This document shows, piece by piece, positions 16,207 through 23,945 of a DNA stretch of 49,483 bases (position 1 is its first letter; every line of letters begins with the position of its first letter). This DNA comes from Candidatus Pelagibacter ubique HIMB058 (GTDB taxonomy: Bacteria; Pseudomonadota; Alphaproteobacteria; Pelagibacterales; Pelagibacteraceae): positions 1 through 49,483 of the forward strand of contig ATTF01000007.1 of the NCBI GenBank assembly GCA_000419545.1. The letters are read 5' to 3'. A program made the position numbers and the translations under genes. The notes beneath the pieces are model-generated. The model saw nothing but the letters and a program-made list of their open reading frames with translations. It searched no databases and was not told the DNA's origin.

Positions 16207-16914
16207 TTAACTGGATAAAAAATGGCTAACTATGTAGGTTTTTTTGTCTATCTTTCCAGTCACATTGTTAGGCAAATAGTGCTGCTGAAAAGATTTAATT
16301 ATCTTTTTATTTTTTGAACTCTTTTTTGAATTACTAAAATATCTATAGCCAATTTTTTTTAGATTATTATAAAAATTGATCTCGGTCTTTTTTTTAATTG
16401 AATTTTTAATCTGTTTAGGTTCTTTATACCACCTTCCAAAATTATGTATGCTCAATTTTTTCCATGGAAATTTTTCTCCAGGATCAATTTTTCTTAATGG
16501 GGCAATATCTGAATGACCTAAAAAATTCTCTTTTTTAATAGAATATTTTTTTTTTAAATATCTGCATAGCTTCAGTAGACTGTTAATCTGTTTTTTTGAG
16601 TATTCTTGATATCCAAATTTATGGCCTTTATTAACAAGTTCGATTCCAATAGAACAATGATTAAGATTTTTAAATTTTTTCCATTTAGATTTTCCTGCAT
16701 GCCAAGCTATATTTCTATCTTTCACCATCTGTATAATCTTTCCTTTTCTATTAATTAAATAATGACAACTAACTTTAGACCTTGGATTTTTGAGTCTATT
16801 TATAGATTCAATCTCTGATTGCATTCCTGTATAATGCAATATTACAAATTTTATATCTTTGATTTTTCTTTTTTTTTTAGAAAAATTTGGCGAAAAATGA
16901 AATATAATACTCAT
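16207..16914 (-). CDS. N-acetylmuramoyl-L-alanine amidase (AmpD/AmiD type) with C-terminal peptidoglycan-binding segment
   Basis: This is an Amidase_2-fold zinc enzyme that cleaves the bond between MurNAc and the stem peptide. The 235-residue protein shows the expected zinc ligands His27 (ILHYTG), His134 (LGHSDIAP) and Asp144 (KIDPGEKFPW), plus the conserved Glu92 in GIELVN. The C-terminal part (about 190-235, FQQHYLP...GKIDKKT) resembles a short peptidoglycan-binding domain as in AmiD. No signal peptide or lipobox is visible, so a cytoplasmic recycling role like AmpD is as likely as a periplasmic role. It stands alone between rnpB and the divergent mlaA. Confidence 0.88.
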   Translation of the reverse strand: MSIIFHFSPNFSKKKRKIKDIKFVILHYTGMQSEIESINRLKNPRSKVSCHYLINRKGKIIQMVKDRNIAWHAGKSKWKKFKNLNHCSIGIELVNKGHKFGYQEYSKKQINSLLKLCRYLKKKYSIKKENFLGHSDIAPLRKIDPGEKFPWKKLSIHNFGRWYKEPKQIKNSIKKKTEINFYNNLKKIGYRYFSNSKKSSKNKKIIKSFQQHYLPNNVTGKIDKKTYIVSHFLSS

Positions 16915-17007
16915 ATTTTAATAACATAGCTTATACTTGACTTTTTTGGGACAAATTTAAGCTAAATTTTGTATAGAATATAAGGTAAAATTAGTTATAT
17001 AGCCACT

Positions 17008-17751
17008 ATGCGAGTTTTTAAAAAAAATAAAATATCATGCATGCTCATCACTTTGATTCTAATGACTGCCCAGCCTTCAAAGGCTACTGAAGAGTGTTTC
17101 GAGGGAGCAAGCAGAGCTATATTCAAATTTAATATGGCTTTAGATGATATAATTTTAGAGCCATTGGCAAAAGGATACAACAAGTTACCAAGCCCAGTCA
17201 GATCGGGTACAAGTAATTTCACATCAAATATTGGAACATTGTTGTCAATTCCTAATAATATTTTACAAGGAAACTTGAAACAACTAGGTCATTCAGTTGG
17301 AAGCTTTGCTGTAAATTCTACTGTAGGAATTTTAGGGTTTTTAAATCCTGCAGAGAGAATGGGATTAAAACCTCATAAAGAAGATGTTGGGCAAACTTTA
17401 GGTTCTTACGGGATTGGTCCAGGGTGCTATTTTGTTCTACCAGTTTTTGGACCAACTACAGTAAGGGATTCGGTTGGATTAATTGCAGACACTTTTGTAG
17501 ATCCCTTTGCTCATGTAACAATTCGTGAAAATGAATTGCTAGGAGCTTCTGGAAACTCTTTGGATTATTATTCAGTCAAAGGGACCTCAGCAGTAGATTT
17601 TAGAGCAGATAATGATAAAAATTTTGAAAGTTTAGAAAAAAACTCAATAGATCTTTATTCATCATTGAAAAGTATTTATTTGCAAGATAGAGAAAATAAA
17701 ATTAAAAATTCTATTGACGATCAAGATGAATGGGGAAGTTTAGATAACTAA
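17008..17751 (+). CDS. mlaA: MlaA/VacJ family phospholipid transport protein
   Basis: MlaA is the outer-membrane channel component that moves surface phospholipids back toward the inner membrane via MlaC. The 247-residue protein has the family segments FEGASRAIFKFNMALDD, FTSNIGTLLSIPNNILQG, NPAERMGLKPHKEDVGQTLG and VLPVFGPTTVRDSVG. An N-terminal signal-like segment ends near Ala26 (QPSKA). Classic VacJ proteins are lipoproteins, but I see no lipobox: neither Cys11 nor Cys30 has the required residues before it. mlaC follows 7 bases after the stop; the inner-membrane mlaFED genes are not in the window. Confidence 0.93.
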   Translation: MRVFKKNKISCMLITLILMTAQPSKATEECFEGASRAIFKFNMALDDIILEPLAKGYNKLPSPVRSGTSNFTSNIGTLLSIPNNILQGNLKQLGHSVGSFAVNSTVGILGFLNPAERMGLKPHKEDVGQTLGSYGIGPGCYFVLPVFGPTTVRDSVGLIADTFVDPFAHVTIRENELLGASGNSLDYYSVKGTSAVDFRADNDKNFESLEKNSIDLYSSLKSIYLQDRENKIKNSIDDQDEWGSLDN

Positions 17752-17758
17752 CAGAAAG

Positions 17759-18355
17759 ATGAGAAAAACTGTAGTTTATTTAATCACTTTATTTTTATTT
17801 TTTCAAAGCCCGCTACTTTCTTATAGTTCAAATCCTAAAGATTTTATTAACGAACTAGTGAATGATGCATTAAGTAAGCTTGCAGATAAAAGTATAAGTA
17901 AAGATGAAAAAGCATCATTCATCGAAAAAATAGCTTTAGATAACGTAGATATTAATGCATTAGGTCTATATACTCTTGGTGAATTGAGAAAATCCTCAAA
18001 TGAAGAAGATATTTCAAATTACAAAAAAACATTTCAACAATATTTTTTAAAAAGCTTAACCTCAAGATTGTCAGACTATTCATCCAGTAAATTTGAAATA
18101 ATAAGTGAAGATAAAAAAAGCACTAACTATACAATAGTTAATTCAAAAGTTACTCCAGAAGATGGTGGTGTAGAAATTAAAATTGACTGGAGAATTTACA
18201 CCAAAAATCCCGATAAACCTCTAATCAGAGATTTAATAGTAGAGGGCTTAAGTTTAGCTCGAACACAAAAAGAGGAATTTGCTTCCATCCTTAATGCAAA
18301 TAACAACGACATTAAAGTCCTTATTAAAAAATTGGAAGAATTTTTAATTAATTAG
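17759..18355 (+). CDS. mlaC: MlaC family periplasmic phospholipid-binding protein
   Basis: MlaC carries phospholipid across the periplasm between MlaA and the MlaFEDB complex. The 198-residue protein has a signal peptide (hydrophobic residues about 4-22). A Ttg2D/MlaC-like helical domain follows, with the pattern GLYTLGELRK, then a strand pattern GGVEIKIDWRIYT, and LIRDLIVEGLSLARTQKEEFASIL, the most recognisable segment of the family. It directly follows mlaA, which supports the call. The stop lies 2 bases before the 3' end of a tRNA gene on the other strand. Confidence 0.9.
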   Translation: MRKTVVYLITLFLFFQSPLLSYSSNPKDFINELVNDALSKLADKSISKDEKASFIEKIALDNVDINALGLYTLGELRKSSNEEDISNYKKTFQQYFLKSLTSRLSDYSSSKFEIISEDKKSTNYTIVNSKVTPEDGGVEIKIDWRIYTKNPDKPLIRDLIVEGLSLARTQKEEFASILNANNNDIKVLIKKLEEFLIN

Positions 18356-18357
18356 AT

Positions 18358-18434
18358 TGGTGGGCCCGCCAGGACTCGAACCTGGGACCAATACATTATG
18401 AGTGTACTGCTCTAACCAACTGAGCTACAGGCCC
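18358..18434 (-). tRNA. tRNA with CAU anticodon, probably tRNA-Ile2 (lysidine type)
   Basis: A complete 77-nt cloverleaf on the minus strand: acceptor GGGCCTG pairing with CGGGCCC, D-arm GCTC...GAGC, anticodon loop CTCATAA, T-arm with TTCGAGT, and an encoded CCA at 18358-18360. The CAU anticodon could mean elongator Met or the minor Ile tRNA read after lysidine modification. C4-G69 and C5-G68 in the acceptor stem are the pairs known to favour TilS, whereas E. coli tRNA-Met has U4-A69 and A5-U68 there. The TTGGTC variable-loop region also resembles tRNA-Ile2. An initiator tRNA is excluded by the paired 1-72 position and the CTCATAA loop without three G-C pairs below it. Confidence 0.95.
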
Positions 18435-18460
18435 GAAGCCTTATCTTATAACATAATTAT

Positions 18461-20323
18461 TTACTTTTCTAAGAAACTTTTTAACTGTTTGGATCTACTT
18501 GGGTGTTTAAGTTTTCTTAAAGCTTTTGCTTCAATTTGTCTAATTCTCTCTCTAGTTACCGAAAACTGCAAACCTACCTCTTCTAGAGTGTGATCAGTAT
18601 TCATTCCTATTCCAAAACGCATTCTTAATACTCTCTCCTCTCTTGGGGTTAGTGAAGCTAAAATTTTTGTAGTAGACTCGCTTAAATTTGATTGAATAGC
18701 AGTATCAAGTGGTTGCAAAGCATTTTTATCCTCAATAAAATCTCCTAAACTACTATCTTCTTCATCACCAACTGGTGTTTCAAGTGACACCGGCTCCTTA
18801 GCAATTTTCAAAACTTTCCTCACTTTTTCTAACGGCATTGCTAATTTTTTTGCGAGCTCCTCTGGAGTTGGTTCTCTTCCAAACTCACTCATAATTTGTC
18901 TCTGTGTCCTTACAATTTTATTTATTGTTTCAATCATGTGAACTGGGATTCTAATTGTCCTTGCCTGATCTGCTATAGACCTAGTTATTGCTTGTCGTAT
19001 CCACCATGTTGCGTAAGTAGAGAACTTATATCCTCTTCTATACTCAAACTTGTCAACCGCTTTCATTAATCCAATATTTCCCTCTTGAATTAAATCTAAA
19101 AATTGAAGACCTCTATTAGTATATTTTTTAGCTATTGATATAACTAATCTTAGATTAGCTTCTACCATTTCTTTTTTAGCAATTCTTGACTCCCTTTCCC
19201 CCTTCTGAATTCTGCTGACAAGTTTTTTAAATTCACCAACAGAAAGTCCAATTTTTTTACTGAACTCTACCAATCTTTCCTTTATTTCTGAAAAATCTTT
19301 TTTGTATTTTTTAAAGAAAGCTTTCCAAGTTGAATTTTCTTTTAGAAAAGATTCAAATTTTGGATTTATTTCATTTCCAACATAATATTTTAAGAACTCT
19401 TCCCTTGAGATTTTATTATCCATCGCCAATCTCAATAAAACTCCTTCAAGAGAAACTATTTTTTTATTCTCTTTATAGTGAGATTGTACTAAATCTTCTA
19501 CAACGTGCGGTGCTAATTGTAGATTTTTAAAATTGTCCACTAATATTTCTTGAATTTTTTTAAAGTTTTTATTTTTTGATACAGAAAGCTCTTTAGAAGC
19601 TAACAAACATTCAAGTTTTTCTAATTGATATTTTTTTAGTTTTAAGTAATTTTTATTTAAAGAGTTTAAAATTTCTATAATCTTAGGTTTTATTTCTTCT
19701 TCCATTTTAGCAAGAGAAACATTGAACTCATCCTCTTCGGTACTATTACCTTCTTCTTTTTTATCTAGAACTAAAGTTGATTCTTTTTTGTTTTCTTTTT
19801 GTTTTGATTTTTTTATTTTTAAGTCACCATCATCGGAGGTTTCAAAATCTTCATAGGTAGAATCAATATCAATAATATCTCTTACTAACATATTTTGATT
19901 TTCGATTGATTCTCTCCATTCTGAAATTTTTTTTCCGACTATAGGGCTTTGGGTAAGTGCATTTATCATGACGTCTTTTCCCGCTTCAATTCTTTTTGCG
20001 ATTGCAATTTCACCTTCTCTTGAGAGTAATTCAACACCTCCCATTTCTCTTAGGTACATTCTTATTGGGTCATCACTTTTATCAGATGTTTTTTCCTCTG
20101 ATTGAGTTAAAGTCTCTTTCTTTTTATTTGATTGGTACTCAGACTTTTTTTCAACTAAAGTAATCTTCTCATCAACAATTATTATGAATGCCTTCTCAAG
20201 ATTTTCATTAGTGCTGTTTCTCTTCCCTAAAGATTTTCCGAGTTCTTCAAAAGTTATAAAGCCTCTATGTTTGCCTTTATCCAAAAGCCTTTCGAAAGAT
20301 TTTGTAATGAGTTTTTCAGCCAT
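18461..20323 (-). CDS. rpoD: RNA polymerase sigma factor RpoD (sigma-70)
   Basis: This is the primary sigma factor. The 620-residue protein has region 1.1 (about 1-65), region 1.2 ([20 protein letters not shown], about 84-103), a long charged non-conserved region, region 2 ([20 protein letters not shown], then [20 protein letters not shown] and [13 protein letters not shown]), region 3, and region 4 ([20 protein letters not shown]). All promoter-recognition parts are intact. dnaG lies 49 bases upstream on the same strand, and the CAU tRNA starts 26 bases downstream and may be read through. A TATATA box sits about 10 bases before the ATG and might give an extra rpoD transcript. Confidence 0.98.
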   Translation of the reverse strand: MAEKLITKSFERLLDKGKHRGFITFEELGKSLGKRNSTNENLEKAFIIIVDEKITLVEKKSEYQSNKKKETLTQSEEKTSDKSDDPIRMYLREMGGVELLSREGEIAIAKRIEAGKDVMINALTQSPIVGKKISEWRESIENQNMLVRDIIDIDSTYEDFETSDDGDLKIKKSKQKENKKESTLVLDKKEEGNSTEEDEFNVSLAKMEEEIKPKIIEILNSLNKNYLKLKKYQLEKLECLLASKELSVSKNKNFKKIQEILVDNFKNLQLAPHVVEDLVQSHYKENKKIVSLEGVLLRLAMDNKISREEFLKYYVGNEINPKFESFLKENSTWKAFFKKYKKDFSEIKERLVEFSKKIGLSVGEFKKLVSRIQKGERESRIAKKEMVEANLRLVISIAKKYTNRGLQFLDLIQEGNIGLMKAVDKFEYRRGYKFSTYATWWIRQAITRSIADQARTIRIPVHMIETINKIVRTQRQIMSEFGREPTPEELAKKLAMPLEKVRKVLKIAKEPVSLETPVGDEEDSSLGDFIEDKNALQPLDTAIQSNLSESTTKILASLTPREERVLRMRFGIGMNTDHTLEEVGLQFSVTRERIRQIEAKALRKLKHPSRSKQLKSFLEK

Positions 20324-20372
20324 AAGCGGAACGTGTATATATAATGACTAAGATTAAAAAATCTATACTTTT

Positions 20373-22160
20373 TTATTCCCTATTTATTTGACTTTTAAGC
20401 TTTACGAGTTCCGAATATGAATTTTCATCTAAATTGTTGATTAGCTTTTGCTCTAGAGATTCTAGCTTTCTTAAATTGAATTGTTCTTTATGATCTTTTA
20501 GAAGTTCATCAAGCAAATTTGCTATTGCTTCATCATTTTTATTTTTTATAATTATTTGAATATTTGAATTTTCATTAATTTCGCTTAAAATTTTATTGTA
20601 GTTGACATTAATTTTTTTATTAATTGCCTCTTTATCATTACCCTCAATTAAATAATTTGTAATATCTTTTTTTAAACTTTCGTTTTTTTCAGCTAAAAAC
20701 TCAATTTCTGATAATTCCTCTAATTTTTTTGAAGCAATTTCTAAATGGTTTAAAATAATAAATAATATAGAAAATTCAATTATTTGCACTCTAGATAAAT
20801 CTTTTCTTTTTTGGTGCAAAAGTTTTGTCTCTTTTAAAATTTGATAATTTTTTTTATTTTTATATTGAGTATAGTGAATGTTTTTTCTTGAAGATTGAAT
20901 TGGCGTTAATTTTTTAATTTTTTCCAGAAAATCCTCTAAAACATATTTTTTAAGTGTTTCATCTTGAATGGCATATGACAAATTTTTAATTTCTTTTTCA
21001 AATTTTGAAATCTCGTAGGGATTACTCTGATCTATTTTACTAAGATGATAATTCCAAATGAAAGATTGAATTACTTCTTTTTCTTTTAATAAATTTAATA
21101 ATGCATTCTTACCTTTCTGTTTGATGTAATCATCTGGATCAGTTCCATCAGGCATAATAGAAAAATAAATTTTATTTTTTTCGTTAATTAACGGAAATAA
21201 TTTTTCTGCGATTCTTAAAGCAGCTTTCTGCCCACTTTCATCGCCATCTAAGCAAATTATTGGGTTTGAGAAAAATTTCCATATCAGGCTTATTTGTCTT
21301 TCTGTTAGAGCGGTGCCTGAGTTTGCGATCACATTTTTAACTCCAGATGAGTAAACACTAACAACATCCATATAGCCTTCTACAATCAAAACTTCATCTG
21401 TTTCTGATCTTGCATCTTTCGCTCTATCTAAGTTAAAAATTATATTACCTTTTTTATAAAATTCCGTTTCCGGTGAATTTATATATTTAGCTAATTTACT
21501 CTCACGAATAATTCTTCCGCCAAAGGCAATCGTATCACCTGTTATATTATTAACAGGAAATATTACTCTTGAATTGAATCTATCTATAAATTTTCCGGTT
21601 TTATCATTTTTATAATATAGACCAGTTAAATTAATTTCTTCTTCAGAATATTTCTTTAAAAGTTCCTCGTAAAAATTGTTTTGCCAAGGCACATATCCTA
21701 ATTGAAATTCTTCAATTATATTTTTCTCTAAACCTCTTTTTAAAAGGTAATCTAATGATTCTTTATTAATTGAATTAAATAATTGCTGATGAAAATAATT
21801 CGAATAATCTTTGAAAATACTTTTATATGTTTGATACCTTTTGTCTTTTTTTTGATCGAAATTAGAGAATCTATAGGGTTGCATTCCTGCTTCAGCCGCT
21901 AAAGATCTAACAGCTTCTCCAAACCCAATTGATTTTGTTTTCATCAAAAAATCAAAAATATTTCCATGCTCGCCACTACTAAAACAGTGGTAAAATTCTT
22001 TTTCATCATTGACTGTAAAAGATGGACTTTTCTCATTCTTAAAAGGTGAGAGGCCAATAAATTCTTTTCCCCTTTTTTTTAATTGAACTGTTTTTCCCAC
22101 AACTTGAGATACTTTTAATCTTAATTTAATTTCATCAAGATATTCTTTAGGGTATTTCAT
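20373..22160 (-). CDS. dnaG: DNA primase
   Basis: DnaG makes RNA primers for replication. The 595-residue protein has an N-terminal CHC2-type domain (about 1-95), the RNA polymerase domain, and the Toprim motifs VEGYMDVVSVY, ICLDGDESGQKAAL and PDGTDPDDYI, followed by a helicase-binding C terminus. In the CHC2 domain only Cys59 is kept: the expected ligands at 38, 41 and 62 are Ser, Lys and Ser (GLSPFKNEKSPSF and YHCFSSGEHG). The domain therefore probably folds without zinc. The start abuts the yqeY stop, and rpoD follows after 49 bases. Confidence 0.96.
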   Translation of the reverse strand: MKYPKEYLDEIKLRLKVSQVVGKTVQLKKRGKEFIGLSPFKNEKSPSFTVNDEKEFYHCFSSGEHGNIFDFLMKTKSIGFGEAVRSLAAEAGMQPYRFSNFDQKKDKRYQTYKSIFKDYSNYFHQQLFNSINKESLDYLLKRGLEKNIIEEFQLGYVPWQNNFYEELLKKYSEEEINLTGLYYKNDKTGKFIDRFNSRVIFPVNNITGDTIAFGGRIIRESKLAKYINSPETEFYKKGNIIFNLDRAKDARSETDEVLIVEGYMDVVSVYSSGVKNVIANSGTALTERQISLIWKFFSNPIICLDGDESGQKAALRIAEKLFPLINEKNKIYFSIMPDGTDPDDYIKQKGKNALLNLLKEKEVIQSFIWNYHLSKIDQSNPYEISKFEKEIKNLSYAIQDETLKKYVLEDFLEKIKKLTPIQSSRKNIHYTQYKNKKNYQILKETKLLHQKRKDLSRVQIIEFSILFIILNHLEIASKKLEELSEIEFLAEKNESLKKDITNYLIEGNDKEAINKKINVNYNKILSEINENSNIQIIIKNKNDEAIANLLDELLKDHKEQFNLRKLESLEQKLINNLDENSYSELVKLKSQINRE

Positions 22161-22616
22161 TTAATTCAAAAGTTCTTTTATCATTGAGCTAACTTTTGAA
22201 AAATCAAGAGTGTCTGCATGTTTTGATTTTAAGATACCCATGACTTTTCCCATATCTTTCATTGAAGATGCGCCAGATGATTTTATAGCTTCTTCACATA
22301 TTTTTTTTGTTTCTTCATCACTAAGCTGTTTAGGTAAAAAAACACTTATCACCTCGATCTCTTTTTTTTCACTTTCTAAAAGTTCATTTCGTCCAGCTTT
22401 TTTGTATACCTCACACGACTCATTTCTCTGTTTGATCATCTTTTTTAATATAGAAGTCACTTCACTATCTGACATTTCTTTTTGGCCCTTAGTGCGACTT
22501 GCAATCTCGGCATCTTTTATTGCAGATACTACTAATCTAAGAGTTGGATAGGTGCTCTTATCCTTTGCCTTTAGCGCTAAATTAAGTTTTTCTTCAATTT
22601 GCTTTTTTAATGACAT
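22161..22616 (-). CDS. yqeY: GatB/YqeY domain protein
   Basis: The 151-residue protein matches the YqeY family throughout: MSLKKQIEEKLNLALKAKDK at the start, LRLVVSAIKDAEI, VTSILKKMIKQRNES, EVISVFLPKQLSDEE, and a C-terminal KDMGKVMGILKSKHADTLD. YqeY resembles the tRNA-binding tail domain of the amidotransferase subunit GatB. Its cellular role is not well established. It heads a yqeY-dnaG-rpoD run, in the place that rpsU occupies in the enterobacterial macromolecular-synthesis operon. Confidence 0.93.
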   Translation of the reverse strand: MSLKKQIEEKLNLALKAKDKSTYPTLRLVVSAIKDAEIASRTKGQKEMSDSEVTSILKKMIKQRNESCEVYKKAGRNELLESEKKEIEVISVFLPKQLSDEETKKICEEAIKSSGASSMKDMGKVMGILKSKHADTLDFSKVSSMIKELLN

Positions 22617-22665
22617 GTTGAAATTATTTTAATCACAATTCTTATCTAAAATAAAAAGAACTTTC

Positions 22666-22694
22666 TTGACGATTTTATTACTATTTCATATGTT
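22666..22694 (+). promoter_or_regulatory. Probable carAB promoter
   Basis: TTGACG (22666-22671) and TATGTT (22689-22694) are separated by 17 bases, in the 120-bp divergent gap between yqeY and carA. The expected start is near 22701, leaving a leader of about 36 bases before the TTG start codon of carA. I see no hairpin or attenuator in the leader. Confidence 0.5.
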
Positions 22695-22736
22695 CCGCAA
22701 AATCATGTTTATAAGTTTTTTACTTTAACTCATGAG

Positions 22737-23945
22737 TTGTATTTGAAACCTTCTATTCAAAATATAAACTCAATTAAAAATCTTAAAAAGATCGACCCTA
22801 CTGCTATTTTAGTACTTCAAAACGGTAAATTTTTTAAAGGTATAGGTTTAGGTTATCAAGGTACTGCTACAGGGGAAGTGTGTTTCAATACGTCTATAAC
22901 TGGTTATCAAGAGATTATTTCGGACCCATCTTACGCTGAACAAATAATAAACTTTACTTTTCCTCACGTAGGGAATGTAGGAACTAATAAAGAGGATCAT
23001 GAGTCTGATAAAATATGGACTAAAGGAGTTATAATTAATTCTGAAATTACTAGCCCTTCTAACTATAGGTCTCTTAAGCATTTAGATGAATGGCTTAAAA
23101 AAAATAAGATTGTAGGAATAACTGGAATTGATACTAGAAATCTTACCAACCTTATAAGAGATAAAGGCGCACCTAAAGGCACAATATCTTTTTCTAAAAA
23201 GAGTAAATTCAATATCAATAATCTATTAAGACAAACTCAAAAATGGAGTGGTTTAAAAAATTTAGATTTAGCAAAAGTAGTATCGACTGAGAAAAACTAT
23301 AATTGGAAAGGTTTGAAGACTTGGAAAAAAAGTAAAGGTTTTGAAAAAAATACTAAAAAATCTTTTCATGTAGTAGCAATAGATTATGGTGTTAAAAAAA
23401 ATATTCTGAGATATTTTTCAGATTTTAATTGCAAAGTCACTGTTGTTCCATGCAAAACAATCGCAGAAGATATATTGAATTTAAAACCTCACGGTATCTT
23501 TTTGTCTAATGGGCCTGGTGATCCAGCGGCTACGGGAAAATATGCAATTCCGATTATTCAAAAATTGATAAAAGAAAATTTACCTATTTTTGGCATTTGT
23601 CTTGGTCATCAAATTCTTGCATTAGCTTTAGGTGCAAAAACAAAAAAAATGAGCTTAGGACATAGAGGGGCTAACCACCCTGTTAAAAATTTGATAAAAG
23701 GCAACGTTGAGATCACAAGTCAAAATCATGGTTTTGAAGTAGTTAAAAGTAGTTTAGCTAGAAACATTCAAATTACTCATCAATCGCTTTTCGATAATAG
23801 CATTGAAGGAATAAGATTAAAAAATAGACCGGTTTATTCAGTTCAATATCATCCAGAGTCAAACCCAGGTCCACAAGATAGTGTCTATCTTTTTGAACAG
23901 TTTGTAGAAAGTATGAAAAAATATGCCAAAAAGAAAAGATATTAA
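22737..23945 (+). CDS. carA: Carbamoyl-phosphate synthase, small (glutaminase) subunit
   Basis: CarA hydrolyses glutamine and passes ammonia to CarB for carbamoyl phosphate, used in arginine and pyrimidine synthesis. The 402-residue protein has the N-terminal family domain ([33 protein letters not shown]) and a class I glutamine amidotransferase domain with nucleophile Cys288 in GICLGHQ and the His/Glu pair in [10 protein letters not shown] chose the TTG at 22737 because no in-frame ATG or GTG precedes the conserved region after the promoter, so this is a non-ATG start. The end overlaps carB by 23 bases. Confidence 0.95.
   Translation: MYLKPSIQNINSIKNLKKIDPTAILVLQNGKFFKGIGLGYQGTATGEVCFNTSITGYQEIISDPSYAEQIINFTFPHVGNVGTNKEDHESDKIWTKGVIINSEITSPSNYRSLKHLDEWLKKNKIVGITGIDTRNLTNLIRDKGAPKGTISFSKKSKFNINNLLRQTQKWSGLKNLDLAKVVSTEKNYNWKGLKTWKKSKGFEKNTKKSFHVVAIDYGVKKNILRYFSDFNCKVTVVPCKTIAEDILNLKPHGIFLSNGPGDPAATGKYAIPIIQKLIKENLPIFGICLGHQILALALGAKTKKMSLGHRGANHPVKNLIKGNVEITSQNHGFEVVKSSLARNIQITHQSLFDNSIEGIRLKNRPVYSVQYHPESNPGPQDSVYLFEQFVESMKKYAKKKRY

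Noticed and set aside
16915-17007. TTGACT in the amidase/mlaA gap as an mlaA promoter
   Set aside because: No acceptable -10 lies 16-18 bases downstream of it. The later TATAAG has only a weak -35, so the promoter position is unclear.
20344-20358. Small hairpin AGATT-loop-AATCT between dnaG and rpoD as a terminator
   Set aside because: The stem is only 5 A-T-rich bp and no T-run follows on the coding strand, so it is not a convincing intrinsic terminator.
22732-22746. Four-codon ORF ATG-AGT-TGT-ATT-TGA overlapping the carA start, as a leader peptide
   Set aside because: It is too short to score, has no clear ribosome binding site, and no attenuator hairpin follows. It may be chance next to the TTG start of carA.
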